Source: Maritimibacter sp. HL-12 (GTDB lineage Bacteria > Pseudomonadota > Alphaproteobacteria > Rhodobacterales > Rhodobacteraceae). Taken from it: a stretch of 64,000 nucleotides of DNA. Position numbers and translations under genes: made by a program. Under the pieces are notes generated by a model. The model was given only the letters and a program-made list of their open reading frames with translations, searched no databases and had not been told where the DNA came from. This document shows positions 14,785 to 23,469 of this stretch, piece by piece; the first letter of the stretch is position 1, and every line of letters begins with the position of its first letter. The stretch covers positions 2,884,163 to 2,948,162 of the forward strand of contig NZ_FXBQ01000001.1 in NCBI RefSeq assembly GCF_900177545.1, in the 5' to 3' direction.

Positions 14785-15933
14785 ATGAGCAGGGTGCTTA
14801 ATTTTTCGGCGGCTTTGGCGGCTCTCGTCTTGGTTGCGCCGGGATTGCATGCCCAGTCCGCTGCTCCTGCCGCACCGCAAACCCAGTTTCTCACCGCCCC
14901 GGTCGCGACCACCCAGATCGGCGGCAGCGCCACCGTCGGCGGCACCGTGATCCCGTTCAAACAGGTTACCCATTCCGCGCAGGTGCCGGGACAGGTGATC
15001 TTCATCGCCGGGGCCGAGGGGCATCATGCCGCCGAGGGCGATGTGCTGGTGCGAATCGGTGATGCCAACCTCGCCGCCCAGCGCCGCGCAGCCGAAAGCC
15101 AGGTGCTGCAGGCCGAGGCTGCGGTCCGCAATGCCTACATGCAGTATTCGCGCGAACTCTACAGCCCGCGGGTCAACTCGATCACCGGGATGCCGGGCAT
15201 GGGCGCACCGGCGCTGTTCGACCAGTTCTTCACCCGCGGCTTCGCCTCTGCCGCCGGGCAGACCAATCCCGGCCTCGAACGCCAGGCCGATCTCTACGGT
15301 GCCGGCGTCGGCGTCGATCAGGCGCAAAGCGCGCTGACCTCGGCCCAGGCCAACCTCGAAGCTCTCGATGCCTCGCTGAAGGATTTCCAGTCCATCGCCG
15401 GGTTCGACGGGGTCGTGATGGCCAAGCACGTGGAAGTGGGCGACACGGTGCAGCCCGGCATGCCGCTCGTCTCCTATTCCTACGTCGATTACCTGCGCAT
15501 CGAGGCCGACGTTCCGGTGCGCCTCGCGGCGGGGCTCTCGGTGGACATGCTGGTGCCCGCCCGTCTCGATGCCGGCGCGCAGGTCGAGGCGCGGGTTGCC
15601 CAGATCTTCCCGGTGGCCGATCCCGGCCGTCACACCGTCACCGTCAAGTTCGATCTGCCGCTCGGCACGGCGGGCGGGCCGGGGATGTATGCCGAGGTTA
15701 CCGTGCCGGACGCCTCGGTGCCGACCCAGAGCCAGACGGCGGTGCCGCCCGAGGCGCTGGTATGGCGCGGCAGCCTGCCGTCGGTCTTCGTGCTCGACGC
15801 CGGGCGGCCTTCGCTCAGGATCGTGCGCGTCGGCTACCCGCTGCCCGACGGGCGGATATCGGTGGTGTCGGGTCTTTCGGGTGGCGAGGTGGTTGTGCTG
15901 AACCCGCCGGCTTCGCTGGTTTCAGGCCAGTAA
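14785..15933 (+). CDS. RND efflux periplasmic adaptor (HlyD/MFP family)
   Basis: A 382-residue exported adaptor with a signal peptide ending ...GLHAQ. The barrel-sandwich halves include GTVIPFKQVTHSAQVPGQV and FDGVVMAKHVEVGDTVQPG, with a coiled-coil hairpin between them (about residues 105-200), then beta-barrel and membrane-proximal domains. An unusual Met/Gly/Pro-rich stretch (NSITGMPGMGAPALFDQFF) interrupts the hairpin. It lies 18 bases upstream of its RND pump. No TolC-type outer membrane factor is in the window. Substrate unknown. Confidence 0.88.
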   Translation: MSRVLNFSAALAALVLVAPGLHAQSAAPAAPQTQFLTAPVATTQIGGSATVGGTVIPFKQVTHSAQVPGQVIFIAGAEGHHAAEGDVLVRIGDANLAAQRRAAESQVLQAEAAVRNAYMQYSRELYSPRVNSITGMPGMGAPALFDQFFTRGFASAAGQTNPGLERQADLYGAGVGVDQAQSALTSAQANLEALDASLKDFQSIAGFDGVVMAKHVEVGDTVQPGMPLVSYSYVDYLRIEADVPVRLAAGLSVDMLVPARLDAGAQVEARVAQIFPVADPGRHTVTVKFDLPLGTAGGPGMYAEVTVPDASVPTQSQTAVPPEALVWRGSLPSVFVLDAGRPSLRIVRVGYPLPDGRISVVSGLSGGEVVVLNPPASLVSGQ

Positions 15934-15951
15934 GCGGTCGGGGGAGCGGGC

Positions 15952-18900
15952 ATGAACGATCAGCCAATCAACGGTGACCAGCACCTCGGGCTTGCGGGCA
16001 AGCTCGCGCGGTTCTTCATCAATTCACCGCTCTCGCCGCTCCTGCTCGTCGCCAGCCTCGCGCTCGGCCTTGCCGGACTCGCCCTGACCCCACGCCAGGA
16101 AGATCCGCAGATCTCGGTGCCGATGATCGACATCTTCTTCCAGTATTCCGGCACTTCCGCCAACCAGGTCGCGGCCCTCGCCACCGATCCGCTGGAACGG
16201 CTGATGAGCGAGATCCCCGGCGTCAAGCACGTCTACTCGGTGTCGGAGCGCGACGGTGCGATGGTCACCGTGCAGTTCGATGTCGGCGAGGAAATGGGCC
16301 CCTCGCTGGTCAAGCTCAACGACAAGATCCAGTCCAACCTCGACAAGATCCCGCCCGGCGTGTCGATGCCGCTGATCAAGCCCAAGGGGGTGGACGATGT
16401 GCCCGTCGTCACCCTGACGATGTGGAGCCACGAGGTCGACGAGGGGGCCTTGCGCGCGCTCGGGCTCGACGTGATGCAGCGCCTCAAGGAAGTGCCCAAC
16501 ACCGCGCAGAGCTTCGTTGTCGGCGGCCGGTCGGACGCGATCAAGGTCGAGGTTTTCCCCGAGCGCCTTGCCGGTTTCGGCATCGGGCTCGACGAGATCG
16601 CGCAAACCATCCGCGCCGCCAATTCCGAACGCGGCGTGGGGCAGGTCGAGGCAGGCACCAGCGCCTTCACGCTCTACACCGGCGCCTTCCTGCAATCGGC
16701 GCGCGATATCGAAAACCTGATGGTCGGCGTGCACCAGGGCCAGCCGACCTATATCCGCGACGTGGCGCTGGTGACCGAGGCCACCGACGACGCCACCTCC
16801 ATGGTGGCCTATTACACTGGCCCGGCCTACGGTGCCCATGACGCGGCGGTGGCGCGCAGCCTCGCCCCGCTCGGGGCCCCGGCCGTCACCATCGCGGTGG
16901 CCAAGAAGGCGGGGTCGAACGGGGTTGGCGTGGCCAACGAGGTGCTGGCCTACGTCGAACGGCTGAAGGGCGCGCTGATCCCCGATAACGTCCATGTCGA
17001 GGTCACCCGCAACTACGGCGAAACCGCCAACGAGAAGGTCAACGAGCTGATCTTCAAGCTGTTGATCGTGACCGTCGCGGTCACCCTGCTGATCGGCCTT
17101 GCGCTCGGCCTGCGCGCCGCCGTCGTGGTGCTGGTGGTGATCCCGATCGTGATCCTGATCACGGTGTTCTCGGCCTGGCTGCTTGGATATACCATCGACC
17201 GGGTGTCGCTCTTCGCGCTGATCTTCTCGATCGGCATCCTCGTCGATGACGCCATCGTGGTGGTCGAAAACATCTACCGCCGCTGGCTCGAAGAGGGGGC
17301 CTGCACCTCCGAATGCAGCGTGGACGCGGTTCGCGAGGTGGGCAACCCGACGATCCTCGCCACCTTCACCGTGATCGCGGCGCTGCTGCCGATGGGCTTC
17401 GTGTCGGGCATGATGGGCCCCTACATGGAACCGATCCCGGCGCTCGGCTCGGTGGCGATGCTGTTCTCGCTTTTCGCCGCCTTTATCTTCACGCCCTGGC
17501 TGGCCCAGCGCATCCGCCCGCCAATGCACCTGCTGGCCCGCGCGCAGGAAAAGGAACACCGCCAGAACCTCGCGCTCAACCGCTTCTTCGTGAAGCTGCT
17601 GGTGCCGCTCATCACCAACCGCGTGGTGGGCTGGACCTTCGCGATCGGCTTGCTCGTAGTGTTCTTCCTCAGCCTCTCGCTGTTCTACACCACCTCCGTC
17701 ACGGTGAAGATGCTGCCGAAAGACAACAAGCCCGAATACAACGTCACCGTGAACATGCCTGACGGCACGCCGCTGCCGGTTACCGCCAACGTGGTCGGGC
17801 GGATCGCGGAAGAGCTTGTGCAGATCCCCGAGGTGGTGGCGCTGCAAAGCTACGTCGGCGCGGCGAGCCCGTTCAACTTCAACGGACTGGTGCGCCATTC
17901 CTACATGCGCACCGACCCGTGGCAGGCCGATATCCAGGTGCAGCTCGTGCACAAGAAGGCGCGCGAGCGCTCGTCGGAAGACCTCGCGGCCTGGACCCGC
18001 GACCGCCTCACCCCGATCGCCGAGGCGATGGGCGCGCGTATCGAGGTGATCGAGATGCCGCCGGGGCCACCGGTGCTGCAAACCATGGTGGCCGAAATCT
18101 ATGGCCCCGACGACGCCACCCGCCGGCAGGTCGCGCGCGACATCGAAGCGCTGTTCCGCCAGGCCGAGGTGATCGTCGATGTCGATAGCTACCTGCAGAT
18201 GCCCTACGCCTCATGGCGTTTCGTGGTCGACCGCGAAAAGGCGTCGCGCCGGGGCGTTTCGGTCGAGACGATCAACCGCCAGCTCGAAATGGTGATGGGC
18301 GGCTATAGGCTCGGCGACGTCAAGAATGAGCGCGCCGTCGAGCCGCGCTTCATCTACCTGCAAATGCCGCTCGCCCTGCGGGGCCAGTTCGGACGCCTCG
18401 GCCAGTTGCCGATCCCGACCGGCGGCGGGGCGATGATCCCGCTTACCGAGCTTGGCCATTTCGAACAATTCCAGCTCGACGAGCCGATCTATCACAAGGA
18501 TCTGCGCGCGGTCGAATACGTCACCGGCGATGTCGCCGGCCGCCTCGGCGCGCCGATCTACGGCATCCTCCAGATGGAAGACCTGCTCGACGGCTACACC
18601 GCGCCTGATGGCGTCCGGGTCGATACCAATTATGTCGGGCCGCCCGAAGACAGCCTCAATTCCGCGCTGGAATGGACCGGCGAGTGGACCGTGACCTACG
18701 AGACTTTCCGCGACATGGGCCTCGCCTTCGGGGCCGCGCTGATCCTGATCTACATCCTCGTGGTCTGGGAGTTCGGCAATTTCACCATCCCGGCGATCGT
18801 CATGGTGCCGATCCCGCTCACCCTGATCGGCATCGTGCCCGGACACTGGTTCTTCGGCGCCTCCTTCACCGCCACCTCGATGATCGGCTTCATCGCCTTG

Positions 18901-20043
18901 GCGGGAATCATCGTGCGAAACTCGATTCTGCTGGTCGATTTCTCGCTGCACCAGGTCGCGCGCGGCATGCCGGTGCAGGACGCGGTGATCTATTCCTGCC
19001 AGACCCGCACCCGCCCGATCCTGATCACCGCCGCCGCGCTGATCGTCGGCTCCTCGGTGATCCTCACCGACCCGATCTTCCAGGGCATGGCGATCTCGCT
19101 GATGTTCGGCGGGCTGGTCTCGACCTTGCTCACCCTCGTGGTGATCCCGATGGGTTGCGTGAGCTTTCGCAAGGCCCTGATCGCCTCCATGCCGGGGGGT
19201 GGCACCGGCGGCGCGCTCGCGGCCGCGGGTGACCCTGTCGGCCCCGAGCCCGGAGGCAGCGACGCAGCGCTTGCCCGCGCACGCGCCGAGCGCAGCGCCG
19301 GTGGCGGTTTCCTCGGTGGGCTTGTTGCGGGCGGGCGCGGCCTGTTCGCGCTGCTCGTTATGGTCGGCGGTGCGGCCCTGGGTGGGGCCATGGCGCTCGG
19401 GCGCGCCCTCTCCGCAGGCCGGGCGCGGCGGATGGAAGCAATGCCGGCAACGGCGGGGGCACCGGCCGCAGCCGCGACCGCACCCGCCCCGGTGAGCCCG
19501 TCACGTGCGCGCCCCGCGCCCGAACCGGAGGTGAGTTCCGCGCCGGTCGTGCAAGACCCGCCGAAGCCTGAGACAAAGCCCGAGCCGGTCCCGCCACGTG
19601 CTCCCGACGCGCCCGCGGCAGAGGCCAGCCCGGCGACACAACCGGCCCCGAAGCCCGCGGTCGCCAAACCCGCGACGGCAAAGGCCAAACCGGCCCCCAA
19701 GTCCGCAACAGCCGGCGACACGCCCGCCGCCGCGAAACCGGCGGCCAGGAAATCGGCAACCGCCAAGCCCGCCGCCGCCAAGCCCGCCGCCGGGAAACCG
19801 GCAGCCGCCAAACCGGCAGGCTCCAAGCCGCGCAAGCCCGCCGCCGCCAAACCGGCGGCCAAGAAACCGGCCAAGGCGACCACCAAAGCCGCCGCGGCCA
19901 AGCCCAAACCGGAGCCGAAGCCGAAGTCTGCCGCCGCAAAACCTGCGTCGAGCAGGCAAGCACAGCCCAAGCCCGCGGCCCGCACCGGCAACGCGCGGCG
20001 CGGCATTCGGCTCAAGGGTCCGCAAGGAGAGAGCGATGTCTGA
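15952..20043 (+). CDS. RND-family inner-membrane transporter with extra membrane segment and Lys/Ala/Pro-rich C-terminal tail
   Basis: A 1363-residue protein, where RND pumps usually have about 1030-1080. The core (about 1-1080) has the normal RND layout: a helix near residue 35, periplasmic loops, and a TM4 segment FSIGILVDDAIVVVENI with the conserved Asp pair. After the last core helix, a Gly-rich linker leads to a further hydrophobic segment GLFALLVMVGGAALGGAMAL (about 1124-1143). Then come roughly 215 residues made almost only of Ala, Pro and Lys with AKPA-type repeats, like histone H1 tails. If the extra segment spans the membrane, the basic tail would be periplasmic; if not, cytoplasmic. 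It overlaps the next gene by 8 bases. Substrate unknown. Confidence 0.88.
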   Translation: MNDQPINGDQHLGLAGKLARFFINSPLSPLLLVASLALGLAGLALTPRQEDPQISVPMIDIFFQYSGTSANQVAALATDPLERLMSEIPGVKHVYSVSERDGAMVTVQFDVGEEMGPSLVKLNDKIQSNLDKIPPGVSMPLIKPKGVDDVPVVTLTMWSHEVDEGALRALGLDVMQRLKEVPNTAQSFVVGGRSDAIKVEVFPERLAGFGIGLDEIAQTIRAANSERGVGQVEAGTSAFTLYTGAFLQSARDIENLMVGVHQGQPTYIRDVALVTEATDDATSMVAYYTGPAYGAHDAAVARSLAPLGAPAVTIAVAKKAGSNGVGVANEVLAYVERLKGALIPDNVHVEVTRNYGETANEKVNELIFKLLIVTVAVTLLIGLALGLRAAVVVLVVIPIVILITVFSAWLLGYTIDRVSLFALIFSIGILVDDAIVVVENIYRRWLEEGACTSECSVDAVREVGNPTILATFTVIAALLPMGFVSGMMGPYMEPIPALGSVAMLFSLFAAFIFTPWLAQRIRPPMHLLARAQEKEHRQNLALNRFFVKLLVPLITNRVVGWTFAIGLLVVFFLSLSLFYTTSVTVKMLPKDNKPEYNVTVNMPDGTPLPVTANVVGRIAEELVQIPEVVALQSYVGAASPFNFNGLVRHSYMRTDPWQADIQVQLVHKKARERSSEDLAAWTRDRLTPIAEAMGARIEVIEMPPGPPVLQTMVAEIYGPDDATRRQVARDIEALFRQAEVIVDVDSYLQMPYASWRFVVDREKASRRGVSVETINRQLEMVMGGYRLGDVKNERAVEPRFIYLQMPLALRGQFGRLGQLPIPTGGGAMIPLTELGHFEQFQLDEPIYHKDLRAVEYVTGDVAGRLGAPIYGILQMEDLLDGYTAPDGVRVDTNYVGPPEDSLNSALEWTGEWTVTYETFRDMGLAFGAALILIYILVVWEFGNFTIPAIVMVPIPLTLIGIVPGHWFFGASFTATSMIGFIALAGIIVRNSILLVDFSLHQVARGMPVQDAVIYSCQTRTRPILITAAALIVGSSVILTDPIFQGMAISLMFGGLVSTLLTLVVIPMGCVSFRKALIASMPGGGTGGALAAAGDPVGPEPGGSDAALARARAERSAGGGFLGGLVAGGRGLFALLVMVGGAALGGAMALGRALSAGRARRMEAMPATAGAPAAAATAPAPVSPSRARPAPEPEVSSAPVVQDPPKPETKPEPVPPRAPDAPAAEASPATQPAPKPAVAKPATAKAKPAPKSATAGDTPAAAKPAARKSATAKPAAAKPAAGKPAAAKPAGSKPRKPAAAKPAAKKPAKATTKAAAAKPKPEPKPKSAAAKPASSRQAQPKPAARTGNARRGIRLKGPQGESDV
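19650..19935 (+). repeat. Degenerate repeats coding AKPA-type units in the RND tail
   Basis: The DNA is built of variants of gccgccaaaccggc and gccaagcccgcc, coding for repeated AAKPA, SATAKP and AAKKPA units. The repeats are imperfect and in frame. Such low-complexity DNA is prone to length change, so this tail may differ between strains. Confidence 0.7.
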
Positions 20044-20548
20044 ACGCGCGTCCCTCGCACCGATCGCCGCCGGTTTGCTGGCGCTCTGCCTCGCCGCGCC
20101 GCTTGCGGCGCAGATGCAGATCCCCGCGCCGCCGGTGCCCGGCCCCTATCCGCTGATGCCGGTGCCGATGGCCGCTCCCTCTGGTCAGGGGCAGCCGCCC
20201 GCGATGACGCAGCGCTTCGGCCCTCCCGCGGGGCTGCAACTGCCCTACTGGATGCGGCAACCGGCCGATGATGGTGTCGGCGTGGACGTCGGCAACAACG
20301 CGGAGACAACGCCGCCGCGCTTTGCACCCTCGACCCTGCCCGGACCCGGCTATGGCCGCGCCACCGGGCCGGACTTCTTTCCCGGCTACGCCGCGCCGGG
20401 GGGTGGGTCGACGATGCCCGGGCCCGGTGCCACCGGCGTGATGACCGCTCCCCCGGCCGGTGCGCCGGGTGGGTACCAGCCGCAACCCTACCGTCCGGCC
20501 CCCGGCTGGGGCTGGGGCGCGCCGCAAGGTTGGCGAGGCGGGCAATGA
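20036..20548 (+). CDS. Exported Pro/Gly/Met-rich protein, unknown function
   Basis: A 170-residue protein with a signal peptide (MSERASLAPIAAGLLALCLA, cleavage near AAPLAAQ). The mature part is proline-rich and of low complexity, with segments such as PPVPGPYPLMPVPMAAPSG and PGWGWGAPQGWRGG at the end. No domain recognised. It starts 8 bases inside the RND gene and its stop overlaps the next start (ATGA), so it is translationally coupled on both sides. The Trp-Gly ending resembles the Gly/Trp protein at 21449. It is probably an envelope or surface protein. Confidence 0.7.
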   Translation: MSERASLAPIAAGLLALCLAAPLAAQMQIPAPPVPGPYPLMPVPMAAPSGQGQPPAMTQRFGPPAGLQLPYWMRQPADDGVGVDVGNNAETTPPRFAPSTLPGPGYGRATGPDFFPGYAAPGGGSTMPGPGATGVMTAPPAGAPGGYQPQPYRPAPGWGWGAPQGWRGGQ

Positions 20549-21339
20549 GCGCGAAGCTGTTACCATCGCGGCGCTTGGGGCGCGCGCGACGCCTGCGCCT
20601 CGCTGCCGTCTTGGTCGCGGGCACCGCCGCCGCGTCGGCCACGGCGCAGGCGACCAACCCCTGGAGCCCGCAGCCCGCCTCCCCGGGCGCGTATTACGCC
20701 ACCTCCCGGCCGGCGCCGCTTGTGCCCCCCGGGCCCGCCGTCGGGAGCTATGCGCCCGCCGACCTCGAACAGCGCCTTGCCACCGGCAGGACCGGCGCAG
20801 GCACCAATTCTTTCGCCCAGCCGCAACCGCAGCCGACCTATCCGGGCCAACCGATGCAACCGGGCCAGCTTGTCGCGCCCGTGCCGTCGCAACCGACGGT
20901 CACACCGCAGGCCGGAGCCGTGCCGCAGGCCGGAGCCCTGCCGCAAGCCGGGGTCATGCCCGCGCCGGGCGGGATGATGCCTGGCTATGGCGGGGTGCCC
21001 TATGCGGGCGGCTACACCAATGTGCCGCTCTACCCCGGCGGGGTGCCCGGCGGCTACCCGCAGGCGGGTTACGGCACGGCCGCGCCCTATGGGCTCGGTA
21101 CCGGCCACCCCGGCGTTGGCGGCTATCCCGGACTGGGAGGCTATCCCGGCCTGGGCGGCTACCCCGGGGCCGGCGGCTACCCCGGTGTCGGCGGCTACCC
21201 CGGGGCCGGCGTCTACCCCGGCGTCGGCAGCTACCCCGGCCTTGGCTACGGCTATGGCCAACCCGGTCTCGGCAGCGGCTGGAGCCCAGGTGGCACCACC
21301 GCTCCGCTGGGAGGACTTTCGCCTTTCGGCCTCTGGTAG
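20545..21339 (+). CDS. Exported protein with elastin-like GYPGxG repeats
   Basis: A 264-residue protein with a basic N-terminal region and signal sequence (LRLAAVLVAGTAAASATAQ). A Pro/Gln-rich middle carries three near-identical PQAGA units, followed by eight tandem PGxG units, mostly as GYPGxG with x = Val, Leu or Ala (about residues 188-235). Such PGxG repeats form flexible, self-associating chains in elastin- and silk-like proteins. No enzymatic domain is seen. It overlaps the gene before it. A role as matrix or coat protein is inferred from composition only. Confidence 0.72.
   Translation: MSAKLLPSRRLGRARRLRLAAVLVAGTAAASATAQATNPWSPQPASPGAYYATSRPAPLVPPGPAVGSYAPADLEQRLATGRTGAGTNSFAQPQPQPTYPGQPMQPGQLVAPVPSQPTVTPQAGAVPQAGALPQAGVMPAPGGMMPGYGGVPYAGGYTNVPLYPGGVPGGYPQAGYGTAAPYGLGTGHPGVGGYPGLGGYPGLGGYPGAGGYPGVGGYPGAGVYPGVGSYPGLGYGYGQPGLGSGWSPGGTTAPLGGLSPFGLW
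21106..21249 (+). repeat. Eight tandem 18-bp units coding GYPGxG
   Basis: About 144 bp consists of eight 18-bp units of the type ccc-ggc-nnn-ggc-ggc-tat/tac, with variation mainly in the third codon. The units differ at synonymous positions, so the amino acid pattern is conserved more strictly than the DNA, which suggests selection for the peptide repeat. Confidence 0.8.
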
Positions 21340-21448
21340 GCCGCGGGGAGAAGAATGACGCCATTCCGGCGTCGCTTGATGGAGTAAGGCATTCGTCCCG
21401 GTGCCTCCCTCCAAATTGGATTCGGGACGTTGAAAGGGAGATGGAACC

Positions 21449-21943
21449 ATGCGCAAGCTTATCGCGACAGCTGCCATTGCCGTGGGCCTTGTCGGCGCGG
21501 CTACCACCGCCGCTCAGGCGCAATACTGGGGTCCGGGCTATGGTGGCCCCGCCTACGGCGGCGCCCCCGGTTGGGGCGGAGCACCCGGCTGGGGCGGACC
21601 CGGTTGGGGTGGTGCACCCGGATGGGGCGGCCCCGGCTGGGGCGGCAACAACTGGGGCAACAACTGGATGCCCTGGGGCGGCGGCAACAACTGGGGTAAC
21701 AACATGGGCCCGTTCATGGGCAACTCCGATGGCACCGGTTCGTTCAACTTCGGCATGTCGGGCAGCGCCGAAGGCGCTGGCCGCGGTCAGGGCACCGGCC
21801 AGGGTTACGGCTACGGCTACAACAACCCCTACGGCTACCCCTACGGTGCGGTGCCTCCGGGCGGGATGCCCCCGGGCATGACGCCCCCGGATGCGCCGGA
21901 AGCCGGCGAAGGCGAGCCGCAGGAGCCCGCCGCCGAGGAGTAA
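21449..21943 (+). CDS. Exported Gly/Trp/Tyr-rich protein, sulfur-globule-protein-like
   Basis: A 164-residue protein with a clear signal peptide ([20 protein letters not shown], cleavage after AQA) and a mature part dominated by Gly, Trp, Tyr, Asn and Pro. Five PGWGG units (about residues 40-66) are followed by [19 protein letters not shown], a Gly/Tyr stretch and an acidic end. It resembles the Gly- and aromatic-rich coat proteins of sulfur globules in purple sulfur bacteria in composition and size, but no sulfur oxidation genes are in the window, so that function is not claimed. AAGGGAGATGG gives a strong ribosome binding site. It has its own 109-bp leader and a following hairpin, so it may be highly expressed separately. 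Confidence 0.75.
   Translation: MRKLIATAAIAVGLVGAATTAAQAQYWGPGYGGPAYGGAPGWGGAPGWGGPGWGGAPGWGGPGWGGNNWGNNWMPWGGGNNWGNNMGPFMGNSDGTGSFNFGMSGSAEGAGRGQGTGQGYGYGYNNPYGYPYGAVPPGGMPPGMTPPDAPEAGEGEPQEPAAEE
21563..21646 (+). repeat. Five tandem PGWGG-coding units
   Basis: Fifteen- to eighteen-base units of the type gga/ggt-gca-ccc-ggn-tgg-ggc encode five PGWGG motifs in a row. They define the low-complexity core of the secreted protein. Confidence 0.75.
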
Positions 21944-21964
21944 GGCTCCCCAGCCAAAACAACC

Positions 21965-21992
21965 GCCCGCTCCCGGTTTTCCGGGGGCGGGC
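21965..21992 (+). terminator. Strong hairpin after the Gly/Trp-rich gene
   Basis: GCCCGCTCCCGG (21965-21976) pairs with CCGGGGGCGGGC (21981-21992) around a TTTT loop, with one G-U pair. It begins 22 bases after the stop codon. No U-tract follows on this strand, so it may be a partial terminator or a stabilising 3' structure. Confidence 0.5.
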
Positions 21993-22037
21993 TGATTACC
22001 GGTCCGCCCGCGATCGCCCGGCCACAGGAGACCCGAC

Positions 22038-22811
22038 ATGTCGTTTGCCCCGCTTCGCGCGCTCGGCGCCCTTGCCCTCTCGCTCGGCCTCACCGGCGCG
22101 GCGCTCGCACAGTCCAGCGCGCCGCCCGACTACACCGCGCGCGCCGTGCACCAACAGCCCGATGGCAGTGCCACAAGCGGCCTGGTGATCAAGTCCGGCC
22201 CCGACATGCGGCTTGAATACAGCGAGAACGGCCGCGACGTCGTCCAGATCATCCGCCGCGCCGAGGGGGTGAGCTACTTCCTCGATACGGCAACGCAAAC
22301 CTATGCCGAAATCCGCGGCACACCGGTACCGGATCCGACCGGCGCGGGCTACCTGCCGCCCTGTCAGGAAGACGATCCCGACCTCGCCTGCACCTTCGTC
22401 GGCACCGAGGTCATTTCGGGTATAACCGCCGAGGTCTGGGAGATTGCGGTTTCCGGCCAGCCCGATGCCACCACCATTCTCTGGGACGGTGCCCGTCACC
22501 GCGCCTTGCGCCAGTCCATGCCGGACGGCAGCGTGATGCGCATGGCCTTTTTGGCGATGGTCGAGATGTCCGGGCGCGCGGTCGAGCACTGGAGCGTCAG
22601 CTACGAGACCCCGGGCGAGCCCGCCCAAGCCGGCGCATGGTATTACGACCCTGAACTGAGGCTGGAGGTCCGCGAGGACATGGCCTCCGGCGCGGTCCGC
22701 GCGCTGGAAGATATCCGTGTCGGCCCGGTCGATCCGGCGCTGTTCGAAGTGCCCTCGGGCTGGACGAAGCTCGACCCGCCCCCCGGCTCGACGCCGGGGC
22801 AGGGCAACTGA
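22038..22811 (+). CDS. Exported DUF4412/LolA-fold-like protein
   Basis: A 257-residue protein with a signal peptide (cleavage after ALA in TGAALAQSS). The mature part has alternating beta-strand patterns: DMRLEYSENGRDVVQIIRR, then a Cys pair in PPCQEDDPDLACTF, then ITAEVWEIAVSGQPDATTILWDG and RLEVREDMASGAVRALEDI. This resembles the half-barrel proteins of the DUF4412 and outer-membrane lipoprotein-sorting type, which bind lipids or unfolded lipoproteins. Family assignment is by overall pattern and uncertain. ACAGGAGACC precedes the ATG. Only 13 bases separate it from the ParA-like gene. Confidence 0.6.
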   Translation: MSFAPLRALGALALSLGLTGAALAQSSAPPDYTARAVHQQPDGSATSGLVIKSGPDMRLEYSENGRDVVQIIRRAEGVSYFLDTATQTYAEIRGTPVPDPTGAGYLPPCQEDDPDLACTFVGTEVISGITAEVWEIAVSGQPDATTILWDGARHRALRQSMPDGSVMRMAFLAMVEMSGRAVEHWSVSYETPGEPAQAGAWYYDPELRLEVREDMASGAVRALEDIRVGPVDPALFEVPSGWTKLDPPPGSTPGQGN

Positions 22812-22824
22812 CGGGGGAGGCGGC

Positions 22825-23439
22825 ATGTTCACGCTCTACGCCAATTTCAAGGGCGGCACCGGCAAGAGCACGGTGGTGTTCAACATGGGGCTCTGGCTCG
22901 CCGCGCGCGGCAAGACGGTGACGGTCTGCGATCTCGATCCGCAGCGCACGGTGTCGGACGTCGCCGAAATCCGCGCCGAGATGGGCTATGAGCCGCCGCT
23001 CACCATCACCCACGAATTGCCCGGAAAAAGCGGCGCGCGCGGCGAATGGCTGGCCGACGTCGGGTTGTCCGACACCGAGGCGATGCGCGCGGCGATCCGC
23101 GCCGCGAGCCGCATCGTGGTGCCGGTAACGCCGTCGCAGGCCGATATCTGGGCAACCCAGCATTTCCTCGAAATCGTTGCCGAGGAGCGCGCCACCGGCA
23201 AGAAGCCGCAGGTTTTCGGTTTCATCAACCGTGCCGACCCGCACCCCCGCTCGCGCGAAAATGCCGAGACCCGCGCGGCGCTCCGGCTGTTGCCCGGGAT
23301 CAAGCCGCTCGGGCCCAAGCTGGTGCAGCGGCTGGCCTTTCGCCGGTCGTTCTCGGAGGGGCTCGCACCTTTCGAACTGGAGCCCGGCGGCAAGGCGGCG
23401 AAGGAACTCGACGAGCTTGCCCGGGCGATTCATGGCTGA
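22825..23439 (+). CDS. ParA/MinD-type ATPase
   Basis: A 204-residue P-loop ATPase starting MFTLYANFKGGTGKSTVVFN, with the deviant Walker A KGGTGKST including the signature first lysine. VTVCDLDPQRT follows (Walker A'-like strand) and then VVPVTPSQADIWATQHFLE. It is shorter than chromosomal ParA (about 260) and has no N-terminal DNA-binding domain, like orphan ParA proteins that position protein complexes or organelles. No ParB is nearby, so plasmid partitioning is unlikely. It is followed by an anchored TPR protein and a dynamin-like GTPase. A positioning role is inference. Confidence 0.85.
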   Translation: MFTLYANFKGGTGKSTVVFNMGLWLAARGKTVTVCDLDPQRTVSDVAEIRAEMGYEPPLTITHELPGKSGARGEWLADVGLSDTEAMRAAIRAASRIVVPVTPSQADIWATQHFLEIVAEERATGKKPQVFGFINRADPHPRSRENAETRAALRLLPGIKPLGPKLVQRLAFRRSFSEGLAPFELEPGGKAAKELDELARAIHG

Positions 23440-23469
23440 TCGCCCGGCCCCATTTGAAGGAGTGACCCC

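Noticed and set aside
16024-18081. Minus-strand frame of about 685 codons inside the RND gene
   Set aside because: His/Arg/Asp-rich shadow of the RND coding sequence.
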